A DNA stretch of 36,048 nt from a virus: positions 1-36,048 of IMG/VR virus record IMGVR_UViG_3300035701_000135; one strand, 5' to 3'. Below, one piece after another: positions 29,105 to 33,326 of the stretch. The stretch's first letter is position 1, and every line of letters starts with the position of its first letter. The position numbers and the translations under genes were made by a program. Under the pieces are notes generated by a model that worked only from the letters and a program-made list of their open reading frames with translations, had not been told where the DNA came from and searched no databases.

Positions 29105-29177
29105 TCGGGGACGTGGGAGTCGAACCCACAACCTCTCGCTCCCGAAGCGAGCGTGCTACCGTATGCACCTCTCCCCG
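29105..29177 (-). tRNA. tRNA-Pro(CGG), CCA encoded
   Basis: C1-G72 and A73 fit Pro, and CCA is at 29102-29104. The acceptor has one G-G mismatch at the inner end. The anticodon stem CTCGC/GCGAG holds loop TTCGGGA. Confidence 0.9.
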
Positions 29178-29178
29178 A

Positions 29179-29266
29179 TGGTGCGACTGGGCTACTTGCA
29201 TTTCAGCAAGCCCATCGATCCACGATCAGTTGACCGTGTGACGTCAGGTCCATTTACCCAGACGCA
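29179..29266 (-). other. Stem-closed spacer element B with terminal ACCA
   Basis: A 10-base stem with one T-T mismatch (29182-29191 with 29257-29266) closes about 65 bases between tRNA-Gly(UCC) and tRNA-Pro(CGG). An internal hairpin TTGC/GCAA lies next to the 3' arm. The 3' arm is followed by ACCA, as in a tRNA, but there is no TTCRA T-loop. It is either a degenerate tRNA or a tRNA-like RNA. Confidence 0.5.
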
Positions 29267-29271
29267 TGTAG

Positions 29272-29343
29272 TGCGGGTGCGGAGAGTTGAACTCCGTCAT
29301 CCAGTTTGGAAGACTGGCATGCAACCGATAACATCTCACCCGC
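29272..29343 (-). tRNA. tRNA-Gly(UCC)
   Basis: The acceptor GCGGGTG/CACCCGC has A73. The anticodon stem CCAGT/ACTGG holds loop CTTCCAA. The T-arm CGGAG/CTCCG has TTCAACT. Confidence 0.94.
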
Positions 29344-29347
29344 ATGC

Positions 29348-29411
29348 GATGAGTCGTAAGACGCCCTTGGGGACCGGGATCAGCTGCCGTCTCCGTGTCA
29401 GCCGACTCATC
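29348..29411 (-). other. Stem-closed spacer element C
   Basis: A perfect 9-base inverted repeat (GATGAGTCG and its complement, 29348-29356 with 29403-29411) closes 46 bases. Inside is a D-arm-like hairpin GCTG/CAGC next to the 5' arm (minus strand) and a GACG/CGTC pairing option. There is no T-arm and no T-run. It lies between tRNA-Ser(GGA) and tRNA-Gly(UCC). Confidence 0.55.
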
Positions 29412-29414
29412 TGG

Positions 29415-29498
29415 CGGAAGACCGGGGAGTCGAACCCCGCTGGCCACTGGGACCGCACCGCGCTTCCAACGCGGCTGCGCACCTCGCGCACGTCTTCC
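29415..29498 (-). tRNA. tRNA-Ser(GGA), CCA encoded
   Basis: The acceptor GGAAGAC/GTCTTCC has G73 and then CCA (29412-29414). The anticodon stem CCGCG/CGCGG holds loop TTGGAAG. A long variable arm is present. Confidence 0.95.
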
Positions 29499-29507
29499 AT
29501 AGGTCGA

Positions 29508-29585
29508 TCTCGTGTGTGGGATTCGAACCCTCTGGTTCCGCCGTGAGCGGGATTGCCAGCTGCCTCTCTCACGGAGCATCACAAG
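29508..29585 (-). tRNA. Degenerate tRNA, possibly Val(CAC)
   Basis: The acceptor CTTGTGA/ACACGAG has one mismatch and A73, and the T-loop is TTCGAAT, but its stem has an A-A mismatch. The best anticodon arm has loop CTCACGG (anticodon CAC) on a weak stem, with a D-region about seven bases too long. It may be a decaying tRNA. Val(CAC) would complete the Val set. Confidence 0.45.
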
Positions 29586-29594
29586 ATCAACCAG

Positions 29595-29678
29595 CGGAAG
29601 GGACAGGAATTGAACCTGCTGGGCCTTGCGACCCTGACGGGTTAGCAACCCGCTCCAGTACCATACTGGTCCCCTTCC
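29595..29678 (-). tRNA. tRNA-Ser(GCU)
   Basis: The acceptor GGAAGGG/CCCTTCC has G73. The D-arm CCAG/CTGG is clear. The anticodon stem GCGGG/CCCGT holds loop TTGCTAA. The long variable arm fits Ser. Confidence 0.95.
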
Positions 29679-29755
29679 ATGCCGGCGATGCTGCCACTAC
29701 ACCACAGGTCCCCGAAGGGTCCTGGCGGGGCTCGAACCCGCGCCTCCGGACGTCG
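29679..29755 (-). other. Circularly permuted tRNA-like element
   Basis: The 77 bases exactly between tRNA-Gly(GCC) and tRNA-Ser(GCU) read, on the minus strand, as a tRNA 3' half followed by a tRNA 5' half. The 3' half has anticodon-stem strand TCCGG, T-arm GCGGG/CCCGC with TTCGAGC, and acceptor strand CAGGACC. The 5' half has acceptor GGACCTG, a Gly-like D-arm, and stem CCGGC. The two acceptor strands pair in 6 of 7 positions plus one extra C-G, and are joined by a TTCG tetraloop. CCGG in each half can pair as an anticodon stem. The anticodon itself cannot be assigned. Two fused truncated tRNAs are the alternative. Confidence 0.55.
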
Positions 29756-29827
29756 TGCAGCTGGCGGGAGTTGAACCCGCGCCTCCTGACTGGCAATCAG
29801 GCATGCGGCCACGAACACTTCAGCTGC
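29756..29827 (-). tRNA. tRNA-Gly(GCC)
   Basis: The acceptor GCAGCTG/CAGCTGC has A73. The anticodon stem CCTGA/TCAGG holds loop TTGCCAG. The T-arm is GCGGG/CCCGC with TTCAACT. The 3' half is very similar to that of the adjacent permuted element. Confidence 0.94.
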
Positions 29828-29829
29828 GT

Positions 29830-29898
29830 AGCGGGTCCGGGTACTGCCCCCGGTTCTCGAGGTTATGGGCCTCGCGTGGAGCTTCTCCACCAACCCGC
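29830..29898 (-). tRNA. Atypical CAU tRNA (C33, no TTC T-loop)
   Basis: The acceptor GCGGGTT/GACCCGC pairs fully with one G-U. The anticodon stem CGAGG/CCTCG holds loop CCCATAA with C33. A perfect T-stem CCGGG/CCCGG holds loop GGCAGTA instead of TTCRANY. The fourth base after the acceptor is U. It is well paired but lacks the TψC signature; it may be Met, Ile2 or non-functional. Confidence 0.6.
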
Positions 29899-29900
29899 AG

Positions 29901-29974
29901 CGGACGTGAAGGGAATCGAACCCTCCTCATTCCTGATCGACAGTCAGGCGTCCACACCAGTAGACTTCACGTCC
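29901..29974 (-). tRNA. tRNA-Asp(GUC)
   Basis: The acceptor GGACGTG/CACGTCC has G73, the Asp identity base. The anticodon stem CCTGA/TCAGG holds loop CTGTCGA. The T-loop is TTCGATT. Confidence 0.95.
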
Positions 29975-29987
29975 ATGGCCGGGGGCG

Positions 29988-30047
29988 TTACCTCAGGCCA
30001 ACGCCTGATCCTCTTTCGAGGAGCCTAAAGATCTCCCGGATGACCTG
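29988..30047 (-). pseudogene. Short coding-like remnant in spacer
   Basis: After tRNA-Ser(CGA) the minus strand reads as QVIREIFRLLERGSGVGLR then a stop, with codon use like real genes but no start codon of its own. It may be the tail of a helix-turn-helix gene cut off by the tRNA. The evidence is weak because the fragment is short. Confidence 0.25.
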
Positions 30048-30048
30048 G

Positions 30049-30130
30049 CGGAAGGTAGACGAATCGAACGCCCAGCTTGGTAGCCGCCCTCGGGTTCGAG
30101 CCGAGTTAGGGACCTTCCCTGGTACCTTCC
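30049..30130 (-). tRNA. tRNA-Ser(CGA), CCA encoded
   Basis: The acceptor GGAAGGT/ACCTTCC is the same as in tRNA-Ser(UGA), with G73 and CCA (30046-30048). The anticodon stem CTCGG/CCGAG holds loop CTCGAAC. A long variable arm is present. Confidence 0.94.
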
Positions 30131-30136
30131 ATCGAG

Positions 30137-30207
30137 TGGACCCACCGGGGGTTGAACCCGGAATACGGCCATGCCGAGGCCGCGTGATCCCATTTCACTA
30201 TGAGCCC
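30137..30207 (-). tRNA. tRNA-Ala(GGC), C33
   Basis: The acceptor GGGCTCA/TGGGTCC has a G-U at 3-70, the Ala identity pair, and A73. The anticodon stem CGGCC/GGCCG holds loop TCGGCAT, with C33. Confidence 0.9.
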
Positions 30208-30211
30208 AGAG

Positions 30212-30283
30212 TGGAGACGGAGGGAGTCGAACCCTCACTTCAGCGTTGCGAACGCCGTGTGCTCCCGCTATCACTACGTCCCC
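30212..30283 (-). tRNA. tRNA-Ala(CGC)
   Basis: The acceptor GGGGACG/CGTCTCC has G-U at 3-70 and A73, as expected for Ala. The anticodon stem CGGCG/CGCTG holds loop TTCGCAA. The T-arm is GAGGG/CCCTC. Confidence 0.94.
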
Positions 30284-30285
30284 TT

Positions 30286-30310
30286 GGGGTGACCGGTGGA
30301 AGTCGAATCT
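30286..30310 (-). repeat. Duplicated tRNA-His 3' end
   Basis: These 25 bases match the T-loop-to-3'-end part of tRNA-His (30311-30335) at 19 of 25 positions and lie directly next to it as a tandem copy. Only the T-loop, the 3' T-stem strand and the acceptor strand are present. It is a relic of duplication or of integration at the tRNA 3' end. Confidence 0.65.
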
Positions 30311-30312
30311 GG

Positions 30313-30385
30313 GGTGACGGACGGGAGTCGAACCCGCTATAACAAGGGCCACAACCTTGCGCCCGACCGTTAGGCTTCCGCCACC
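30313..30385 (-). tRNA. tRNA-His(GUG)
   Basis: The acceptor GTGGCGG/CCGTCAC is extended by G-1 paired with C73, the His-specific feature. The anticodon stem CAAGG/CCTTG holds loop TTGTGGC. The T-arm is GCGGG/CCCGT with TTCGACT. Confidence 0.95.
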
Positions 30386-30561
30386 ATGATCTGCAAAACC
30401 TTTCTCCTCAGCACAGCATGTGAGCACCCGACTTTCTGTGCCATCTCCCGCCACGACATCTTTTTTCGCATCTTCAACAACGTAGAGTTGGACGGCCATT
30501 CGTACCGTCGGTTGCATGGATGCTGCGGCCACAGTCGCCTCGGAGAGAATCGGACTCTCAT
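30370..30561 (-). pseudogene. Helix-turn-helix gene remnant between tRNAs
   Basis: The 149-base gap between tRNA-Ile and tRNA-His encodes, on the tRNA strand, WPSNSTLLKMRKKMSWREMA and then a QKVGCSHAVLRRKVL helix-turn-helix, ending in TAA inside tRNA-His. The frame stays open into tRNA-Ile, but the residues there are tRNA-derived. ATG 30471 or 30459 could start a product of about 30 residues, with poor ribosome sites. It is most likely the C-terminal half of a Cys-plus-HTH phage protein whose N-terminus was lost. Confidence 0.45.
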
Positions 30562-30606
30562 CTCACGCTTATCAGGCGTGTGCTTGGACCACTAAGCTAC
30601 GAGGCG
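30535..30606 (-). tRNA. tRNA-Ile(GAU)
   Basis: The acceptor CGCCTCG/CGAGGCG has A73. The anticodon stem CACGC/GCGTG holds loop CTGATAA. The T-arm GAGAG/CTCTC has loop TCCGATT. C1-G72 is unusual for Ile. Confidence 0.92.
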
Positions 30607-30612
30607 GATCAG

Positions 30613-30695
30613 CTCTGGAGGAGGGATTCGAACCCCCGGTGGGATTGCTCCCGGATGGTTAACAGCCATCTGCCCTGCCGCTAGGCGACTCCAGA
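30613..30695 (-). tRNA. tRNA-Asn(GUU) with long variable arm
   Basis: The acceptor TCTGGAG/CTCCAGA has U1-A72 and G73, as in bacterial tRNA-Asn. The anticodon stem GATGG/CCATC holds loop CTGTTAA. The variable region is 16 bases with a GGGA/TCCC stem, making this a class II-shaped tRNA, which Asn tRNAs normally are not. Confidence 0.9.
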
Positions 30696-30700
30696 ATGAG

Positions 30701-30774
30701 TCGGGGTGACTGGATTCGAACCAGCGTAACTCCTGCTCCCAAAGCAGGCGAGGGACCAACTCCTCCACACCCCG
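30701..30774 (-). tRNA. tRNA-Pro(UGG)
   Basis: The acceptor CGGGGTG/CACCCCG has the Pro-type C1-G72 and A73. The anticodon stem CCTGC/GCAGG holds loop TTTGGGA. The T-arm is GCTGG/CCAGT. Confidence 0.95.
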
Positions 30775-30780
30775 ATGTAG

Positions 30781-30851
30781 ATCCCCCTGCTGGAATCGAA
30801 CCAGCATCCTCGGATTCAAAGCCCGGTGTCCAGCCACTAGACGAAGGGGGA
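30781..30851 (-). tRNA. tRNA-Gln(UUG)
   Basis: The acceptor TCCCCCT/AGGGGGA starts with U1-A72, typical of Gln. The anticodon loop is CTTTGAA on CCGGG/TCCGA, with the outermost pair mismatched. The T-arm is GCTGG/CCAGC. Confidence 0.92.
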
Positions 30852-30855
30852 ATAG

Positions 30856-30928
30856 TGGAGAGAGGGAGAATCGAACTCCCATTTCAGGATTTTCAGTCCC
30901 GCGCCTTGACCACGTAGGCTATCTCTCC
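30856..30928 (-). tRNA. tRNA-Phe(GAA)
   Basis: The acceptor GGAGAGA/TCTCTCC has A73. The anticodon stem CGGGA/TCCTG holds loop CTGAAAA. The T-arm is GGGAG/CTCCC. Confidence 0.95.
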
Positions 30929-30933
30929 ATGTA

Positions 30934-31004
30934 TGGACCCAGAGTGAATCGAACACTCACCAATCGGTTATGAGCCGATAGCTCGTCCTTCGAGCTATGG
31001 GTCC
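30934..31004 (-). tRNA. tRNA-Met or Ile2 (CAU)
   Basis: The acceptor GGACCCA/TGGGTCC has A73. The anticodon stem ATCGG/CCGAT holds loop CTCATAA, and the D-arm GCTCG/CGAGC is strong. It is an elongator type, not an initiator. Whether C34 becomes lysidine cannot be read from the sequence. Confidence 0.9.
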
Positions 31005-31113
31005 ATCGGCCACGACCAACTATTCGATTATCAAAGATCAAGAAGTACTGAAGATCTCTGTCGAGATATCGGCTTCAGCTCCCGCACAAGCACCGTGCCT
31101 GGCACTTCTTCAG
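31005..31113 (-). other. Array spacer with small hairpin only
   Basis: This 109-base spacer lies between tRNA-Gln(CUG) and tRNA-Met. I see a short hairpin (ATCTC/GAGAT) and a very short coding-like run KKCQARCLCGS before a stop, but no gene or tRNA. Confidence 0.5.
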
Positions 31114-31188
31114 TTCGGGTGGGAGGAGTCGAACCTCCACAAGACACGGGTTCAGAGCCCGTCGTTCTGCCAATTGAACTACACCCGA
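31114..31188 (-). tRNA. tRNA-Gln(CUG)
   Basis: The acceptor TCGGGTG/CACCCGA has U1-A72 and A73. The anticodon stem ACGGG/CCCGT holds loop CTCTGAA. The T-arm is GGAGG/CCTCC. Confidence 0.94.
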
Positions 31189-31199
31189 TCAACAATCAG

Positions 31200-31271
31200 T
31201 GGGCCCGGAGGGAGTTGAACCCTCACCTGTCGGCTTAAGAGGCCGCTGTGCAACCATAACACCTCGAGCCC
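31200..31271 (-). tRNA. tRNA-Lys(CUU)
   Basis: The acceptor GGGCTCG/CGGGCCC has A73. The anticodon loop is CTCTTAA on GCGGC/GCCGA, with the outer pair mismatched. The T-arm GAGGG/CCCTC has TTCAACT. Confidence 0.92.
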
Positions 31272-31283
31272 GATCTTCTGCAG

Positions 31284-31356
31284 TGCCTCCGGCAGGACTC
31301 GAACCTGCGTCTCGACGGGTAAAAGCCGTGTGTGCTGGCCGCTGCACCACGGAGGC
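31284..31356 (-). tRNA. tRNA-Lys(UUU)
   Basis: The acceptor GCCTCCG/CGGAGGC has A73. The anticodon loop is CTTTTAC, on a stem with four firm pairs (ACGG/CCGT). The T-arm is GCAGG/CCTGC. Confidence 0.92.
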
Positions 31357-31424
31357 TCGACCTGAATCGAGCCCCTGTTTCAAGCGGTACATGAATTCCT
31401 GCAAGCACACGTTCGGCCTCCTGG

Positions 31425-31511
31425 TGGGAGACGATGGAATCGAACCACTCGCCCAAACGGGATCGCGTTTACAGCGCGACGCAGGCCCAGCCTGCCTTAT
31501 TGTCGCCTCCC
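31425..31511 (-). tRNA. tRNA-Tyr(GUA), CCA encoded
   Basis: The acceptor GGGAGGC/GTCTCCC has A73 and CCA (31422-31424). The anticodon stem TCGCG/CGCGA holds loop CTGTAAA. A long variable arm is present, as expected for bacterial Tyr. It is the first tRNA of the array in transcription order, only 7 bases after a terminator. Confidence 0.94.
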
Positions 31512-31518
31512 AGATACG

Positions 31519-31548
31519 AAAAAAGCCGCCAGGTTTCCCAGGCGGCTT
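31519..31548 (-). terminator. Rho-independent terminator before the tRNA array
   Basis: On the minus strand an 8-base-pair stem (31523-31530 with 31541-31548) with a 10-base loop is followed by six T. It ends transcription of the lysis/methyltransferase operon just upstream of tRNA-Tyr. Because only 7 bases separate it from the tRNA, array transcription must read through it or start within this region. Confidence 0.85.
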
Positions 31549-31575
31549 CTCGAGTTCCTTCTGTTTCCTCGAGTA

Positions 31576-31740
31576 TCAGCCGCCTGGTGCTCCTTCATGC
31601 TCGAAGGTATTTGGGTAGTAAGACTGCAGGGTACCCAATACCCTCGAACTATCGGGGCGCACGCTAAACGCACACGTCCCGCACCAGCCTGTAATGGCCG
31701 GTCGTGACTTGAGGCGTTTGGTAGCGGCTTGGAGTTTCAT
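31576..31740 (-). CDS. Small protein with WCGTC motif
   Basis: This 54-residue protein starts at ATG 31740. The N-terminus is basic (KLQAATKRLKSRP), and the centre has WCGTC and an SVRPDSSRVLGTLQSYYPN stretch. It ends 28 bases before the terminator, as the last gene of the minus-strand operon. A frame open seven codons further up has no better start. The function is unknown. Confidence 0.6.
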   Translation of the reverse strand: MKLQAATKRLKSRPAITGWCGTCAFSVRPDSSRVLGTLQSYYPNTFEHEGAPGG

Positions 31741-31762
31741 CTTCTCTATCCTGTGCCTCAAC

Positions 31763-31789
31763 GGGGGTTGCTTGTCAACCCCCTTTTTT
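31763..31789 (+). terminator. Plus-strand terminator-like hairpin
   Basis: Arms GGGGGTTG and CAACCCCC (31763-31770, 31776-31783) with a 5-base loop are followed by six T on the plus strand. No plus-strand gene precedes it closely. It may stop antisense transcription into the lysis operon. On the minus strand the same hairpin overlaps the stop codon at 31775 and lacks a T-run. Confidence 0.6.
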
Positions 31790-32086
31790 CATCAGCACCA
31801 ACTTGCGTCCTCCACAGAGATGACTCTCGCTGTCCTTCGTTTCTTCGACCTCCACACCAGGAACGAATGTTACAGCCTCCGAAATGGCGTCTCCGACCTG
31901 CGTTGTCACCTGCACGAGGCACCCCACTCCATCGATCTGCATTGCCTTGGTCGACTTCATCCACCTTTCCTTCTTCGACCACGCTTTGCAGATCAGCTTC
32001 CAGGCGTCTCCGTCTCCATAGCAACTGGCCTCAGAGTAGTGAGCAGCTTCTTCGAACTTGGTGTTGTGCAGAGTCTTCTCGGACAT
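31775..32086 (-). CDS. Small unknown protein
   Basis: This 103-residue protein starts at ATG 32086 with a strong AAAGGAGATC site. The N-terminal part (EEAAHYSEASCYGDGDAWKL) is helical. The second half is beta-rich (GVGCLVQVTTQVGDAISEAV). Two or three cysteines are scattered without a clear motif. No family is recognised. Confidence 0.75.
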   Translation of the reverse strand: MSEKTLHNTKFEEAAHYSEASCYGDGDAWKLICKAWSKKERWMKSTKAMQIDGVGCLVQVTTQVGDAISEAVTFVPGVEVEETKDSESHLCGGRKLVLMKKGG

Positions 32087-32097
32087 TTTGATCTCCT

Positions 32098-32562
32098 TTA
32101 GTGATCCCCGACGATGGTCTCGTAGGCAGAATTGATCTCTTTGAACAGCTCCTCATCTCCACCACGATCAGGGTGGTGAAGAAGAGCCAGAGCTTTGAAG
32201 GCCGCCTTGACTACCTCAGTTGGAGCAGATGGAAGAAGGTGCAGAACCTCGAATGGGGTGACTGGCTTCACCCTGACTGGAGTGTCTTCTTGGAATGCCT
32301 TGAGCCTCGACACCAACTCTATTTGCAGATCACCTGGCAGCTCCGAGTAGTCCACGTGATCAAAGTACCGACGGGATACAACCACCACTCTGGGCAACCT
32401 CGAGACATGAACCTCCCAACTCTTCCTATCTCCCACCCACCTACGATAGGACAGAGGGGTGATTCCGCTCTTCATGAAGTCGGAGAAGCGTTTGTTGTAG
32501 CCGTGCTTGAGCAGGCAAAACTTGGTATCAGGATCAAAGGTGATCTTGAGAGTATTGCTCAT
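32098..32562 (-). CDS. Protein with C-terminal J-domain
   Basis: In this 154-residue protein residues 103-154 form a J-domain-like helical unit: TPFEVLHLLPSAPTEVVKAA, then ALALLHHPDRGGD with the HPD tripeptide at 130-132, then an SAYE helix. J-domains stimulate Hsp70 ATPase. Residues 1-80 form a different unit (KHGYNKRF..., RKSWEV..., SRRYFD), reminiscent of the HARP-like module of annealing helicases, but that is only an impression. Its start overlaps the methyltransferase stop by 4 bases. Confidence 0.82.
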   Translation of the reverse strand: MSNTLKITFDPDTKFCLLKHGYNKRFSDFMKSGITPLSYRRWVGDRKSWEVHVSRLPRVVVVSRRYFDHVDYSELPGDLQIELVSRLKAFQEDTPVRVKPVTPFEVLHLLPSAPTEVVKAAFKALALLHHPDRGGDEELFKEINSAYETIVGDH

Positions 32563-33326
32563 GTGAGCCGTCGTCTGATCTCTCTGGTGTCGATATCACC
32601 CAAAAGGAATCTCCTCTTGTGATCACGACACATCTGACCAACCACCCCAGACCCACCAAATATGTCGAGGACTGTATCTCCCTCGTTGGATGACTGCAAC
32701 ACCAAAAGAGAGATCAGTTCCGACGGCTTCTCTGTCGGGTAGAACTTGACTCCCTTCAGCCTCTGGTACCGTAGAACATCTCCCGGTCCTAGGTCGTTGA
32801 GCTGCCGGTGCTTGTTAACTCGGATCACTTTCTCAGCCATGATGATGAACTCGTGCTGAGCACGAAAGTGGTACCCCATTCCGGCAACGACCTTGTCCCA
32901 GATGAGGGCCTTCCAGTACTTGAACCCTGCCTGGATCAGCGGCGAGTAACCTAGGCTGACCTCTGGTGTCTGAGGAGACCAGCCGCATGTGACGACATCT
33001 CTGGTCTCTTCGTCACAGAACAGGTACAGGTGCGTCCCTGGCTTCATCACCCGGTAGAGCTGCTGAAAGAGTTGACCGTACCGGTCATTGGGGAAGGTCT
33101 GGAACCAATCATTGCTCGAGGCCTTGGAGTGCTTGAGACGAGTCTTCGACCCAACAGCCCGGTGCTTCTCCAAGCTCTCGTAAGCAGGATCAGAGATCAC
33201 CAGGTCGACAGAATCAGACTGCACCTCCTTGAGCATGTCGATGCAGTCACCAGTGAAGATCTTGCCGCCAGGCACTTGTTTCCAGCCCACTACAGGGGCT
33301 GGCTTTGGGGGTGGTGTCTTGATCAT
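32559..33326 (-). CDS. DNA methyltransferase (N6-adenine or N4-cytosine type)
   Basis: This 255-residue protein has a K/P-rich start (IKTPPPKPAP), then the catalytic motif IV VISDPAYE near 43-50 (a DPPY variant), a central target-recognition region, KPSELISLLV near 202, and the AdoMet motif LDIFGGSGVVGQ near 217. Motif IV before motif I gives the beta arrangement. There is no restriction enzyme nearby, so it is an orphan methylase, perhaps protecting phage DNA. The target sequence is unknown. Confidence 0.9.
   Translation of the reverse strand: MIKTPPPKPAPVVGWKQVPGGKIFTGDCIDMLKEVQSDSVDLVISDPAYESLEKHRAVGSKTRLKHSKASSNDWFQTFPNDRYGQLFQQLYRVMKPGTHLYLFCDEETRDVVTCGWSPQTPEVSLGYSPLIQAGFKYWKALIWDKVVAGMGYHFRAQHEFIIMAEKVIRVNKHRQLNDLGPGDVLRYQRLKGVKFYPTEKPSELISLLVLQSSNEGDTVLDIFGGSGVVGQMCRDHKRRFLLGDIDTREIRRRLT

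Larger units (their letters stand above)
26420..31511 (-). other. tRNA array covering all 20 amino acids
   Basis: Forty-three foldable tRNAs and one doubtful one are all on the minus strand, mostly 3-8 bases apart. They have 41 distinct anticodons; only CAU repeats (three times). Interruptions are an HNH gene (26507-27016), a small plus-strand ORF (27405), tRNA fragments, gene remnants and structured spacers. No initiator-type tRNA is seen, since none of the CAU tRNAs has the GGG/CCC anticodon stem. Most 3' CCA ends are not encoded. Confidence 0.95.

Noticed and set aside
29179-29266. A tmRNA or an additional normal tRNA
   Set aside because: There is no TTCRA T-loop and no tag-like reading frame, and it is too short for tmRNA.
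28505-29411. Spacer hairpins as rho-independent terminators
   Set aside because: None is followed by a T-run on either strand, and all lie inside a continuous tRNA series.
28778-29546. Long open frames on both strands through the tRNA array
   Set aside because: They read through several tRNAs, their residues track tRNA sequence, and they have no ribosome sites or natural composition.
30934-31004. Initiator tRNA-fMet
   Set aside because: It lacks the three G-C pairs in the anticodon stem and has a paired 1-72 position; the other two CAU tRNAs also lack them.
31189-31410. 73-residue minus-strand gene with an AGGAGG before GTG 31410
   Set aside because: The ribosome site looks good, but the frame runs through two complete tRNA-Lys genes; only the first 19 codons could be a remnant.
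27059-31511. Regularly spaced repeats of the TTCGAA type that could suggest a CRISPR array
   Set aside because: Each repeat is the T-loop of a tRNA; the flanking sequences fold as acceptor, anticodon and T stems, and unit lengths follow tRNAs.
31750-31790. TTGACA on the minus strand as a -35 box
   Set aside because: It is part of the hairpin stem, and no -10 lies at 16-19 bases; the best match is too far away.
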